Below, piece after piece: positions 37,891 to 52,079 of a stretch of 64,000 nt of DNA. The notes beneath the pieces were generated by a model. The model was given only the letters and a program-made list of their open reading frames with translations, was not told the origin of the DNA and ran no database searches. Position numbers and translations under genes: made by a program. Position 1 is the first letter of the stretch. The number at the start of each line of letters is the position of its first letter. Origin of the DNA: Epiperipatus broadwayi (taxonomy: Eukaryota > Onychophora > Udeonychophora > Euonychophora > Peripatidae); NCBI GenBank assembly GCA_028023455.1, contig JAQFVV010000286.1:64001-128000 (forward strand), read 5' to 3'.

Positions 37891-40885
37891 TGAAGACAAT
37901 AGCTAATTTAAACATAAGTGAAAAATAAATTCAGAAGTGAATTAATACAAACATAGGCACAAGTAAATATGTTTATAATATCCTTATTAATACAAACATA
38001 AAAACAAATATACTTTTTATGTATATATACTGTACCAGTAAAAACATGTTTATCCATCTAACATGATCTGGAACTCATAAACTATACTTCAAACCCAGTC
38101 AAGCCTGAGATTTAGGTCAGAAACCAGCCTAAATTCAAACACACTGTCTAAGCCCCAGATCAAACATCAAATGGATAACATAATAGTGATGGCACATGAG
38201 AATTAATTTTAATCCAGCCCACTAGCAAAGCAGAGAAGACAATGAGACATCTATTAACTATGATTAAACTAAAATATATATAAACATGGCTGTACTTTTG
38301 GAAGTGGAGAAAAGAGGAATTCAAATTACTCAGACAAGTTGGATAATAAAAATTAGTCTAATATAATGACAAATTATTTACATACATTTATAAATTAATT
38401 TCAAACAGTATGTGCATGAATGAACAAGCAGTAGATGATTGCATGGTGTCATTCACACTATTATTTCTTATATGCTCTTTATTAGCTAAATGATATATTA
38501 TAAATAAGCACACATCTTTGGTGGGTCCAATATTAAGATGCCAATCGATTATTAGAAAGAATTTACATAAAATTGCTATTAACGTTTTTATATACGGTTC
38601 TGAAACATGGTAACTAACATTATTTTGGAAGCATTTCGATATTTATTACAGATATAATGCAAACTATTTTCATGCCATTATGGTCATGAAAATAAATAAA
38701 ATACATTTGAAAACATATTTGATGATATGACAAAATACTTAATGAAACTTTTTTTAATTAGCGTTGGTAAGAAGAATGCTTTATTTTTTACAAGGCATAT
38801 AGAATACTCTTAAATACAGAAATAAGTTACGATGGTGGCATTGTATAAGACTGAAATAAATTTAATTAATAAATCTAGAAGTAGTTGGCATTTATATATA
38901 TTTTTAAGCAAAGCGCAATTTTAATATTAGAGCATTAAAACTCGGTCATGAAGCAAAAGAAATAATAATATGAAGAAGTTTGTGGTGCTGACATAATAAC
39001 CAAGAAATAACAGAAAATGGTCATGCTTCTGGACAAAAACAAAGTCTAAGCCCCCCTTCTTGGGTAGTGCTTAGAGAAAAGTAAATAAGGCATGTCATAG
39101 ACGTCACCAGCATGCAAGCCTTTGATACGAAGAAAGTGAATATGCATAGTGTGTGCCAGACTTATGGGAATCACCACCAGAGGCATTTTTACATTAAATA
39201 AATGGTTCTGGGAAGGTCAACTATCCTGAAAACAAGGCTTGAAGAGAAATCTGTGGGTTCGAACTTGTCACAACCCCCAGATTAAGAAGCACATATATAT
39301 AAACATAAAGATAAGGCCGAATGTCAGTAACACAGTAATGACAAATGTCACTAACAGCATTAAATAACTTTACTGCTTTAAGATGAATGACCCTTATTTG
39401 AATGCCATAATTTAGATAATAATACACTATGAAGTTTTAATATATTTAGACACAAGATTTTACTTAATAACTAAAATAGTAAAATATTAAAATTCCCCCC
39501 TCTTCCCTTTCTAATAATTAAAATAATTCAATCCCACTCTCGTGGTTTTTATAGCAGCTGAAATATTTAAATACAATAGAAAATAATTAATGAGTCACTC
39601 TTTCAGAATTTAAAAAAAAAAACATTTTAAAAATTTCAAAGCATTAATTAGCTTGAATGGTGGATTTATTCCGGGTAGGATTACTTTATTCTATTTGGAT
39701 TGAACAAATAATTTTATAATAAACCAACATAAATGTTGATTCGTAAAAAACAAACTGGCAAACATACATTATATAATACATTTTGAGGGAATGTTAAAAA
39801 CCTTAATTAATGGAGATTTAATTGAAAGACAAAAAGGATTTTAGAAATTAAGTTTTCCAGGTTTCTGGAAATTGGTATATTAATAATAAAAGCATATATA
39901 TAAAATCAGGTAATAAATAACTATAAATAAAGGACCACACCGAAGTTAAGGAAAGTTAGAGCATATGAGATACGATTAAATTTATAGAAAAGTACATTTA
40001 CATATTTAAAAAAGGGCAATGTTAAATAATACATTAGAAGAAATCTTGATAGAGGAGTTAGGCTAGATTTAGTTTGAGGGGATAACTTGAAAAGTTACTT
40101 TGCAATTTTAAGAATCCAATTTAAAGTATGGCACATGCACAGCAATTGAAATGCAAGTTCTTTGGTGGCAGCAAGCTTCTAATAGCATACTAAAGTTCTT
40201 GGGTCAGGCTTTTACTTCACTCTTAGGCAGCATAATGGTACAGCCATGGAAGATGATGACCCAGCAGGGCTGAGAATGGTGGTGAACTTACTACTACATC
40301 ATTTTCAGCTTCATAATGATGTGTAGCATTTTGTCAATACAGTTCTCTTAATAGTAGCTAATCTGTTGGTGACTTAAAAACCGGTCATTTTATATTCTGC
40401 CCAGGTATTTCTGGAATGCTTTTAATTACTTAGTTCATTGTTTTTGAAAGATGCAACTGTTAGATAACATCCAAAAATAGATTCAAATCTATTTCCAGAT
40501 TAGAAATAGATTTGACAAAATATTTATAACAAAAAGAAAATCTTAATCTTAATCCCATTTTATTTTAATAAAAACTTGAATTGAAAATACTTTCCCCAGA
40601 GTAAAACAATAGTGTTTTCAACCCTTTAATTATTTTTAGACAATTAACTGTAGCATCTTCCATCTTGGATTTTATAAAATATACATTTTAATAAAAAAAA
40701 AAGTACTTTAAAAATAAAAAGTTTAAAAATGACATATAATAAAATATTTACAAAAAATCAATATTTTGTTAGTATTTTGCTCCTATATATATATTTGAGC
40801 CACACCTATGTACTTTGATAAAAAAAAGAAGTAATAATTAATAAAAAAGAATTAATAATAATTTTTAAAATGTTATTGAAACATT

Positions 40886-40890
<5 letters not shown>
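37891..40890. other. Mostly AT-rich noncoding stretch
   Basis: No gene was recognised. A moderately GC-richer patch at 38990-39400 contains GGGTTCGAAC near 39255, which resembles a pol III B box but has no matching A box upstream. Confidence 0.45.

Positions 40891-40958
<68 letters not shown>
40891..40958. repeat. (TA)n microsatellite
   Basis: About 34 uninterrupted TA units. Confidence 0.97.
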
Positions 40959-40962
<4 letters not shown>

Positions 40963-41084
40963 GAGCAGGATGGGATATAGGATTTGAATACAGGTTAGTA
41001 GGTGGAAACATGAAGCTCAATCTTAAGCTAAGATTGACTGCTTCAACACTAAATTTACAATGGTTATACTCCACTTGCTATCAT

Positions 41085-42375
41085 TGTTGAGATATAGCTT
41101 CTAGTTCTAGAGTGAACAACATAAGAAAGGACTGTCTGTGCCCTTATAGGTTTTACCTAACACTTCCAGCTGTTACACTGACTCTTCCTGCTGCACTTGA
41201 TAACTTGTCTCATGTCAGAATTTGATTTTAGAAGTTTCTAGTCTTAAATGTAGACTTCCTTTGCTGTGTCAATTATTTTGCTTAATAGCTATGGTCTGGA
41301 GAAAATAGATTCTGTCTTTCAACTTTGTAACAATTATCTGGAGGCTATGTAAACTGCCATTCATTTACATGATAATTGTTGATTGGTGAACATGGATTCT
41401 ACCATTCATCTATGTGTTAGTAATTCTCAGCTGAAGTATACACATTTTCCTGTCAATATCACATGGCTGAAAGGCAGTCTCCACATCTGGCTGAAAACTA
41501 TTATTACCTAGCAAAGGCAGTATACACATTCTCAAGCCAACCACTGTCACATAGCTGAACAGCACTCTACACTCCAGCTGAGAACCAGAGTAACATGACC
41601 TAATGGCAGAATCCATATGCTCCAGCCAACAGCTGTCACATAGCTGAATGGAAAATGGTTAATGTAGTGAGGCAAATCCATATTCAGAACTAGAAGCTGC
41701 TTAAATCAAATTACAAACCAAGGCATGCTGTCAAGTACTGCCAGAAGTGTTATCTTACCTACTCGTAAAGCAGACTGTCATAGAACAGCTGACAATAGAT
41801 GGTAAACCCTACAAGGGCCTGTGCCCTTATAGTTTCTTTGGAATGTACTCTTGCATTCCATCATTAACAACTTGTTTTTTGTTTAATCAGCAGATTTTAA
41901 GTGCCTGACATATTTTCAAATGTACACATTATATACTAGTGTGGAAATTTCATTTGTGTGTAGTAGTTGGTCATATCTAAAACAATACTTTTTATTCATA
42001 CCATCAGTTGGGTGGCTTAACCAATCCAGTATTCTGTTCATAGAAATCAGTAACAATGAATAAAAAATGTTTTTATAGATGGGACCAACCAATACATGCA
42101 CACACTGAATGTCCACACCAATATACAGTGTGTGCATATCACAAGTGTGTCAGGCACACAAAAGGTGCTTATTTTACACAAAAACCACTAGTTGCTAATG
42201 AAGAAAATGTTAGAACCCTTCCAAAATACCTATAAGGGCATATTGATAGGGAATACATATGGTGATACTTCTGACTGCACTTGACAGCTTGCCTCATATT
42301 GGAATTTTGTTTTTGAACCTTTCAATCCTGAATGTGAACTTACCTTGCTGCATCAACTGTTTTGCCTATTGTCTA
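41085..42375. repeat. Diverged direct and inverted repeat cluster
   Basis: Segments at 41130-41290 and 42225-42375 are direct copies (shared landmarks GCACTTGA-A-CTTG, TTTGAT/TTTGTTTT-GAA, GTGTCAATTATTTTGC against GCATCAACTGTTTTGC). The segment 41690-41835 is an inverted copy (CTGTCAAGTACTGCCAGAAG and TGCCCTTATAG). A minisatellite lies between them. It is an old repeat cluster without coding sequence. Confidence 0.6.
41436..41660. repeat. ~84-89-bp minisatellite, about 2.5 units
   Basis: Units start at 41436 and 41520 (GTATACACATT) and 41609 (GAATCCATATGC). Each continues with a CA-CTGTCACATAGCTGAA block. The units are diverged. Confidence 0.7.
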
Positions 42376-42449
42376 GAAAACACAGACTTAACAAAAAATT
42401 TAAGTGCAGACAGTATTTATGAATAAATACTTAAGGAATCAACTATTCT

Positions 42450-43697
42450 TGAAATGCTATCATGAAACTTGCCAAATCCATTCATCTAAATAATAAAAAT
42501 AAAACCCAATTACTAAAATACATAAGAAAAGCATGTAGAAAAAATTTAGCACATGTAAAAAGCAAGAAAAGAAGACTAATGGACTACTACAAAATATATC
42601 AACAAAAAATAACTTGCCATGAAATTTACTAAAAAATCTAAGCATCAAGTAGGTTACAAAATTAGCATTCCTTACAGACAAACAAAAAATCAGTGTATAT
42701 GCCAATATAAACAAAATCTTTAACACAACAAAATGAAACATACCAGAAAAAATAAAAACACTGCTGGAATATGGCCCAAAGTCAATTGCCAGCTCATGAA
42801 AAATCTACACTTAAAAATAACACCAGATATTGAAGTTACAGTTTAAAAAATGTCCCAAACAAAGATGCAGTATTTGAAAAAATAGTACAAATACTAAGTG
42901 CAGTGTCTAATAAATCTATAAACTAAAGAAAAAAAATAACCCAAAATTATAATATATTCACAACTGAGAATAAAATGTTTTTCTTAAAAGATGTTAACGG
43001 AAATATATTTGTATTAATGAAGAAAACAGATTACATACAAAAAAAAATAAACAAATTGAAAGATTAAAAATCAATAAAATAGCAGCATACAACATAAAAA
43101 CTATGAATAATAAATATATATAAATTATCTTAAAAATACAACAAATAAGCATATAACAGAAAAGAATAATTAAAGATGTACCTGATAGTTGCATTTCCTC
43201 TATGGGGCTTCTTAAATATAAGCTATACAAAGATAATTATTTCTATGACTAATGGTGGGTGTAATTTCATGGAGCCTATTAATATAAAAGCAAAAACACT
43301 ATTGTAGAATGTCTTTAAAAACAATTATAATTTTATAAATATACCATTGTTTGGAATTGGTTCAATCAAGCAAACACACATATATAAAATATGAGTACAG
43401 ACTCATGACACTGGACATAACAGAGATATATGGATAAGTACCACATAAAATATAAATAAATGCAATTAAAACTTGGTAGATAAAAGCAATTATAACAAGC
43501 TAAAAGTGTGTTTTTCATTGATGTACTATAATGATATCACAGAAAAATTCAGTAATGAACTTTATAGAATGAAAGACTCAGTTATAATGGTACTGCCAAC
43601 AACAAAATAAAATGCAGACTAGCACTAGCAAAAAAAATGTCACTGCCTTCTTAGAATAATATCCTCACATTGAATACAAAAGATATGTAGACAATGT
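42450..43697 (+). pseudogene. Penelope-like element, 5' part (PLE-A)
   Basis: Decayed plus-strand coding sequence with PLE landmarks in order. IPEKIKTLLEYGPKS (42740-42784) fits the N-terminal block before the polymerase. KDVNGNIFVLMKKTDY followed by IQKKINKL (42987-43066) matches the DKG-x-VV-K-DY region. MGLLKYKLYKDNY near 43195-43240 matches YGLPKIHK. YKRYVDNV (43675-43698) is the catalytic YVDD motif with Asp to Asn. Frames shift and many stops intervene, so it is dead. Directly after YVDN it is broken by an insertion and resumes at 44956. PLEs encode a reverse transcriptase with a C-terminal GIY-YIG endonuclease. Confidence 0.75.
43689..43697 (+). repeat. 9-bp target-site duplication (left)
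   Basis: AGACAATGT is repeated at 44956-44964. It lies inside the YVDN codons of PLE-A. Confidence 0.75.
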
Positions 43698-44955
43698 TTT
43701 CCTGAAGATTTGTGATGATAGTGTTGCAGTTGTATTTATTTCTTGGACTATTTCCATCATCTAATATGAATATTAAATGTCTATAGAAAAATGTAACTTT
43801 ATTTAAATATTCTCAATACATTCAACTGTTAGTAGTAGCCCATCAAACAGGTTAGTATATGCAAAACATTTTGTAAGGTATTATTCTCCATTTTTTTCAG
43901 GTGTTTCTGGAATGACCAGTGACAGGACTAGCATGAGAATTGAATCTTGACTTTTAGATACTTGAGAATTGAATTTTAAGGTAAAATTTTAACCATTGAG
44001 AAATTCTGCCAAAGGCAACAGTCAGTAGAAATTTTATATGTTCATCTATGAAGTTCTTCCTGGTTTCACCACTTTTTTTCTTAACAGAAAAGTTGATTAA
44101 TTATTTCCATACATTATGTATAGTCATGCTAAGTTAACTTATGGGATTCTTTAACATTATCACGTGAGCAGCTTCTCTAGAATTTCTTCTTTGTACCTTT
44201 TTTTCTCTATCCAATATTTCTGTGTTTTCCCAATTGAACATGTTCATTGGTACATACATGATCTGCTACCTTAGACTCATCTTGTTTTCTCTCTTATATT
44301 CATCAGTTTGTCTTCTTGCATGCATGTTTTAGTGGGATGACTGGGTCTCACCAATATGGTTTCAACATTCACATGAAATTTCAGAGGTGCAGTTTTTTTT
44401 TCCAGCATTTCAAATTTAGGTTTGGTGTATAGAATTCCTTGTAGTGTGTTATGTCTCTGGAAGACTGTTCTGGTGTTATACTGATTGCAGATTTCCTTTA
44501 ATTTCTCTGCTATTTTTGGTATATATTGATACACTACAATACCAGTATTTTTTCTTTTGAAGGTTCTTTTTGTTGTTTATTTAAGATTCTCTTAATAACA
44601 GCTGATGGATAACTATTTTTCATAAGAGTTTATTTTACATAGATTTCATCTTTTTTTCAAATCATTGGTTTCTGAACAAACTTCTTTTGCTGTGTTTCAT
44701 AGTGATAGTATAACTCCATGTTTTGTGATTCTGGTGTGATTATTTTCCTGTATTTGTAAATTTTAGGTAAACTCTAGTTTTGATTTTGCCATGAGGGATT
44801 CTTGTCAAAAGAACATCTAAGAATGCCATTTTTTGTTCTTGGTGTGATATTACTAAGAGTTGGATGTATTTGGAATATTTAAATAAAGTTAAATTGTTCT
44901 AAAGACATTCAATTCTCATATTAGATGATGGAAATAGTCCAAACAATAAATATGA
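43698..44955. mobile_element. Inverted-repeat retroposon inserted in PLE-A
   Basis: The left arm (about 43701-44013) begins CCTGAAGATTTGTGATGATAG, includes GGACTATTTCCATCATCTAAT, and ends in tRNA-SINE-like sequence on the minus strand (CTCAATGGTTAAAATTTTA near 43985-44005). The shorter right arm (44840-44943) is the complement (ATTAGATGATGGAAATAGTCC). Between them lies a minus-strand PLE fragment. The 9-bp duplication at each side defines the insertion. It is the same family as 22019-22392 and 59887-60473. Confidence 0.75.
44050..44838 (-). pseudogene. Penelope-like element fragment (PLE-B), RT thumb to GIY-YIG
   Basis: The minus strand starts at FLDVLLTRIPHGKIKTRVYL (from 44823), the post-catalytic RT block of PLEs. 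It continues through a K-SYPS-VIKRIL block, then YIPKIAEKLKEICNQYNTRT with QGILYTKPK (44277-44534 frame). It ends in sequence resembling the GIY-YIG domain (RPSHPTKTCMQEDKLMN, KRYKEEILEKLLT). It is interrupted by stops and truncated at the 5' end. It is oriented opposite to PLE-A and lies inside the inverted-repeat insertion, so it travelled with that element or was trapped by it. It overlaps no host gene. Confidence 0.75.
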
Positions 44956-45770
44956 AGACAATGTATATATTTATGGATCTATACAGATAATAATAGAAAT
45001 GCAAAACTAATTAATCACTAAATCATTACTATTTTTAGACTTTATCATCAAAAAAAGAAAAACAAATTAACTACAAAGTGCAATCTAGCCACAATCAGAA
45101 ATTCTAATGACAAGAAAACTTGCAAAATTTTTAGAATTCCTCAACAAAAACTAATAAATTCTGTCAAAACTAAGCAAAACCAAGCAAATAAAAGCACAAC
45201 ATTGACTTGGACATGAAAGACTCAAGCAAATAAGTTACAGCCAACAAGCACTCAACAAAGAAATTAAAAGATTTAATGTCAAAATAAAAACAGAATTTAA
45301 GGCAATATAACAATAAATTATAGATTATAATGCCTTACATACCAAAATTTATAGATACAATAAAGAAAATTTGTAAGAAAAGGTATAATAACCTTAGCTT
45401 TCAAACTAGACAACCTCAACAAACAGATTAGCAATATTAAGGGTAATCTACAAAAGGAGGAAATCCCATGAAGATACAGTGCACATATTGATGATGCACA
45501 GTGATATATTATCAAGAATTGCAGACCAACATTACTATAGAAATAGTTTAGATCAAGTGTTTATTCAAATGGGCTAATGAATGCTCAAAATACATGTTTG
45601 TGTTTTCAGATCACACAAAAAGGGCTTTGATCCACAAAATGCCAAACTAGTGTGTTGAAACGCAATGAGAGAAAAAAATAAGACTTGCTACAATGCTACT
45701 AATCACACTGGTAAACAAAATAGCTAAAATCTTCCAATTATTTAACCAGAAGAATATGTAAATAAGTATA
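44956..45770 (+). pseudogene. Penelope-like element, 3' part (PLE-A continued)
   Basis: The frame resumes at the duplicated AGACAATGT, giving DNVYIYGSIQ. After 27 codons in the same frame (one stop) comes LLFLDFIIKK (45026-45055), the FLD motif expected downstream of YVDD. After a frameshift, YIPKFIDTIKKICKK (45336-45380) matches the RT thumb block also present in PLE-B. FDPQNAKLVC (45626-45655) and a following KTCYNATNHTG stretch resemble the C-terminal region after GIY-YIG. This order, split exactly by a target duplication, supports one ancestral element. It is non-functional. Confidence 0.7.
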
Positions 45771-46135
45771 CTTACATACTAAGAGTAATAAATAAACCTC
45801 ATATAAGCAGCAAACAGAAAAATGCATCTATTAGGGTGATTCTCAGCACTTATGGTGCATTAAGCAGACCAGGAAACTAATGAAGAAACAGACTTTGCCA
45901 TAAAAAGTGCATAACTAACAAATATAATAATTACATGATGCTTCCCACATCTATTCTTTCATTACATTTTTCACATAATGAACTACATTGTGTGTGATAC
46001 ATGAGTTAAAAAACTAGGAATTATAATAAAAATATAACTTTAATATATATATATATATATTTTTTTTAAAATATATAACTTTATTTCATATATTTTTAAT
46101 AATACAGATTTTAAACTTCTCCCTCGATAATTTAA
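45771..46135. other. AT-rich noncoding stretch
   Basis: Possible PLE-A 3' untranslated tail, then nothing recognisable. Confidence 0.4.
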
Positions 46136-46219
46136 TATACAAATTAACAAAGTGTATGCAACACTTGAAAGAGAAGCTATACTCTTTCAAGTGTTGCATA
46201 CGCTTTGTTAATTTGTATA
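46136..46219. repeat. 38-bp perfect-arm hairpin
   Basis: TATACAAATTAACAAAG...GAAAGAG (46136-46173) pairs with 46182-46219 across an 8-bp loop, with a single mismatch. Structurally it resembles a miRNA-like or terminator-like stem, but nothing else supports a small RNA. Confidence 0.85.
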
Positions 46220-46293
46220 ATAAATTTTTAATATTTGAGAAAGAAAATTATTTATAACATCAAAAAATATATATATAAAAAACATAAATGCTA

Positions 46294-47820
<1,527 letters not shown>

Positions 47821-48753
47821 TAACTGAAACACAAGCTATTATATACCTAAGTGTATATATATAATATATAGGGTATATGAGCACAGAGTTTCACATGCCC
47901 ACCACTCTCCACCCTATCTCATAACACTGATACCCTTGAACACATATATGTTGAAAAGATAATCACCAATATACATATTTAATACTAAACCAGCAATCAT
48001 CAGTTGTTCAGATTACCATCTCTACACATATATTCCATAAGTGCTCAGTTATATATTAAGATAGCCAATCCTCATAATTAATGGACTGACTTCAATCTAC
48101 TCCACACTCCAATTTTTCAACGATCCATCTAATTGATAATCTGATGATAAAATGCTCAAAGGCCACCTTGAGGCTGTGGACCTAAGGTCAATATCCTCAT
48201 GTAAAAGACATAATCCATTTAATACATATACAAGGGATGGGTAGACATCTCAACTATGTAATAACTTAAACACATGGGCTTATTATATACCTATGTCTAT
48301 TTATGTAACATATAGGGTATATGAGCACAGACTTTCACACACCACACAACTCTCCACACTATCTCATAACACTGATCCACTTGAACACATATATGTTGAA
48401 AAGATAAATAATCACCAATATACATATTTCATGCTAAACCAGCAATCATCAGTTGGTCCAGATTACCATCTCTACACATATATGCCATAAGTGCTCAGAT
48501 ATATATTAAGATAGTCATTCCTCGTATTTAAAGGCTTCAATCTACTCCACACTCCAACTTTTTAACCATCTTTCCAATTGAAAATCTGATGATGAAGTGC
48601 TCAAAGGCCACCCTGAGGCTGAGATTTTTGTCACACATATCTTGACCTAAGGTCAATCTCACCCCTCATGTACAGTACATATATGTGTTCAAATGTATCA
48701 GTGTTATGAGATAGTGTGGAGAGTGGTGGGGCATGTGAAAGTATGTGCTCATA

Positions 48754-48852
<99 letters not shown>

Positions 48853-49226
48853 TATATAATAAGCCTGTGTGTTTCAGTTATTACATAGTAGAGATATCTG
48901 TCCATTCCTTGTATATGTATTAAATGGATTATGTCCTGTACATGTGGGGTCAGATTGAACTTAGGTCAACATAGTTGTGACAAGAATCCTGGCTTGAATG
49001 TGGCCTTTGAGCATTTCATCATCAGATTTTCAATTGGATGGTTGAAGAGTTGGAGTGTGGAGTAGATTGAAGCCTGTCCATAAAAGTATGAGGATTGGCT
49101 ATCTTAATATACATCTGAGCACTTATGGCATATATGTGTAGAGATGGTAATCTGCACCAACTGATGGTTGCTGGTTTAGCATGAAATATGTATATTGGTG
49201 ATTATTTATCTTTTCAATACACTTGA
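47821..49226. repeat. ~430-bp repeat, two direct and one inverted copy
   Basis: Direct copies at about 47821-48261 and 48262-48685 share GGGTATATGAGCACAGA, CCACTCTCCAC, ACCAGCAATCATCAGTTG and GCTCAAAGGCCACC. An inverted copy at about 48686-49226 is circularly permuted and contains a 91-bp TA tract (48760-48850). Small frames over it (48293-48490, 48666-48905) are incidental. Confidence 0.85.
48760..48850. repeat. (TA)n microsatellite
   Basis: About 45 TA units, expanded from the short TA tract present in the sister copies at 47852 and 48300. Confidence 0.95.
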
Positions 49227-50103
49227 GTCTCGTTTTATGTGGTAGATAGGTTCCACAGAAAACCCACATTAAAAAATCACACAAAAATAGACTTAACTTA
49301 CCTTGAAAAATGAGGGATAGGTTCTGTAATTTTCAGAATACACATAAAAGCAAAGCAACAATGAAAAATTACTTTAAAATTTTCATTAAAAAAATAAGTA
49401 ATATTTGCTAAGGCTGTGACCTCAAGAATATGCATGTAAAAATGTGATACATTTTTTATTCACTACAGTATTTAATTTTACATTTTTCATACATATTTTA
49501 ATCATTACCGCTAGTGTTCTTTTGTAAACTAGTAAGAAATCAGATTCGATGTCGTGTGATGTGATGTATTGTGGCTTCTCCTTAAATGAAGTCAAGAATC
49601 TCTGAGCAATTATGCCCAGAAAAACATGTTAGCCACTTTATTTTTATTTGTGATGTGATATACAACTACCACTACTTTCAGTCTTGTGCTATGCTAATGG
49701 GTTATACAATCTTCGTTTTTTATTTTAAAAATCTAAAAGATTATTTATTTCTGTTATATATAACAAAATATGTTTTAAAAGTTTAAATTTTTTGAATATT
49801 TATTGTGATAATTTTATATGTAAGTATAAATCTATTATTATTATTATTTACTCATTAGTATAAATAAGTTATGTACATAGAAGCTAAGATTCTAAACACA
49901 GTTCCAGGCCATATTCACAATAGCTGTTAATATAACATTATATTTTTGAGAAAAAAAAAGTATTTCAAGTAAAAATAAGTTATTAATAATTTAAATTTCT
50001 TGATATCTAATAAATATAGTGAAATATGAAAGATATTAAGAAGAAACATAAATTGCATAACTCCAAAATTGCATTAAAATAATCAGCATAAAACAAGATC
50101 CAG
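49227..50103. other. Unclassified sequence
   Basis: 49227-49420 looks repeat-derived: GTCTCGTTTTATGTGGTAGA, then two near-repeats of a GGATAGGTTC-type block. The remainder is AT-rich without features. I cannot name a family. Confidence 0.3.
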
Positions 50104-50104
<1 letters not shown>

Positions 50105-50155
<51 letters not shown>

Positions 50156-50163
50156 ATGTGTGT
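50105..50163. repeat. (GT)n(AT)n(GT)n microsatellite
   Basis: A TG tract, a TA tract and a second TG tract in succession. Confidence 0.93.
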
Positions 50164-50245
50164 GTTCAAGTGTATCAGTGTTATGAGATAGTGCAGAGAG
50201 TGGTGGGGCATGTGAAAGTCAGTGCTTATATACCCTACATATTAA
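50164..50245 (-). repeat. Fragment of the 47.8-kb repeat family
   Basis: GTTCAAGTGTATCAGTGTTATGAGATAGTG through TATACCCTACATA matches the inverted copy at 48686-48762. Confidence 0.85.
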
Positions 50246-51587
50246 ATTATATTTTCATTAAAGTATATATTTATTACTGGAAATAAATTTGTTACGTCTT
50301 AAACATGTATTTAAAATTCTGTTTTAAAATATCATATGAAAAATTGAATAGGATTTACACTCATCAAAATTAAATGATTAACAAAATCTTTAAATAAAAA
50401 TAATTTTTATGCTTAAATAAAAATTATTAAAGTATTACCATATTTTTACAATGCCATTTTTTTTCATTTGCTTTAATGCATTATTTGTTTTTATTTACTT
50501 ATAGTCATATATTTTTGTTTTTTTTTTTTAAATATATTTAATTAATTTGCAAAAATTGCTAATTCCGCAGATATTTTTTATGTTTCTTTTATTTGTACAG
50601 CAATATTTCTTTTAACTGGCTATAAAAGTATAACTATTTATATAGTTTTGCATATACATTTGTTTTTGGTATCAGATTCGAGTTTTACTATATTTTTTGA
50701 GAGGATTCATGAAACATATTTAGATGGTGAGTGCAGGTGTTTCATTCTTTTTAGTACTTTTTTTCAACCAATCATTTCTTAACTATGTAATTAATCCTTC
50801 TAAATTCTATTTTCCTCACTAAAACACAAATAACAGCAATATTTTATTAAGTTCTCATAAATATTTTATTACATAACAAAATAAAAGAATAATAATTTTA
50901 TATATTTCAACATTTTAGAATATTAACAAACTAAATAAAACTTGCAATTTCAATTTGTTAATGTGATATTATTAATTTATTTCTATTGCTTATAGTTTAA
51001 ATATTAATTTTAAATGTAATTATACTTTTCTATGTATTTGTATTTTCACATATCTTACACATATGCTGCTTAGCATAATTAATTTATACTGATTATAAAG
51101 AAGGCAGGATAAAAATTAAATATAAAAAATATAATATTTAAATATATAATAAATAAATAAGATGTATAAAATATAACTTCATTAGATTAAACATATATTA
51201 ATTCAATTCTATTTCATGCTGAGTTTAGTTATATATATATATATAGAAAAAATTTCATGCTGAGTTTAGTTATATATATATATATAGAAAAAAACTAATA
51301 TATAAAATAAACATATTTAAATTACCCTGACATTCATCATTTTACTAATCTATACAATTAATGTAAGATACATAATAATGTGAATTGCTTTCATTACACA
51401 TTATATATTAAACTAGTCTTTTCATCCCTGCACTCACTCAATGTTTAATTCCTATTACTTTATTTATATTTAGATAAATTATTATCTATTTAACTGCATC
51501 TACAACCCATTTTTATAATCTAAGTTTGAATCCAACTTATGTAAATCTTAGAAGAAATTTTAAATTTTCATTACAACATATATATTC
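50246..51587. other. AT-rich noncoding stretch with a 41-bp tandem duplication
   Basis: Two units ATTTCATGCTGAGTTTAG-TTA(TA)n-GAAAAA lie at 51211-51251 and 51252-51292. Otherwise nothing was recognised. Confidence 0.6.
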
Positions 51588-51722
51588 ATATAACATTACA
51601 ATACTAGCCAAAACAACAATATTTTAGTAAAATTCTTACACAAACATGGTTTCATCTATTAACAAATAGTCCTTTTCAAGTAAAATTCTACTAAACATAG
51701 AAATATATCAAAATAAAATAAA

Positions 51723-51806
51723 CTTTCCATCATTCACTTCAAAAACCGACCTTCTTTAACATCATGATGTTAAAAAAGTTGGTTTTTAAAGTGAATGATG
51801 GAAAGA
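51723..51806. repeat. Hairpin with ~38-bp arms
   Basis: CTTTCCATCATTCACTT pairs with AAGTGAATGATGGAAAG. The loop centres on the ATCATGAT palindrome. Confidence 0.9.

Positions 51807-51811
<5 letters not shown>

Positions 51812-51893
<82 letters not shown>
51812..51893. repeat. (TA)n microsatellite
   Basis: About 41 uninterrupted TA units. Confidence 0.97.
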
Positions 51894-51895
<2 letters not shown>

Positions 51896-52079
51896 CCCAG
51901 TGCATAATGCTATACTGAAATAAATATACAAATATTAAACCACCCCACATTGTTAATAAATCCAGTACTGCCCTCTGTGAACTAATATATAAATACATTA
52001 GAGTACGTATTTCAAAATAGCCAGCTCAAAATGATACCACTTTGAACAATATTCTATTAGATGTTAAATAAATTTAGAT

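Noticed and set aside
39225-39275. GGGTTCGAAC as a possible tRNA or SINE B box
   Set aside because: No A box upstream and no cloverleaf.
42460-43230. Minus-strand hydrophobic frames (93 and 78 codons) as membrane proteins
   Set aside because: They are antisense shadows of the A-rich PLE-A coding strand.
48666-48905. Tyr-Ile-rich minus-strand frame (similarly at 18804, 40865 and 51807)
   Set aside because: (TA)n microsatellite translation.
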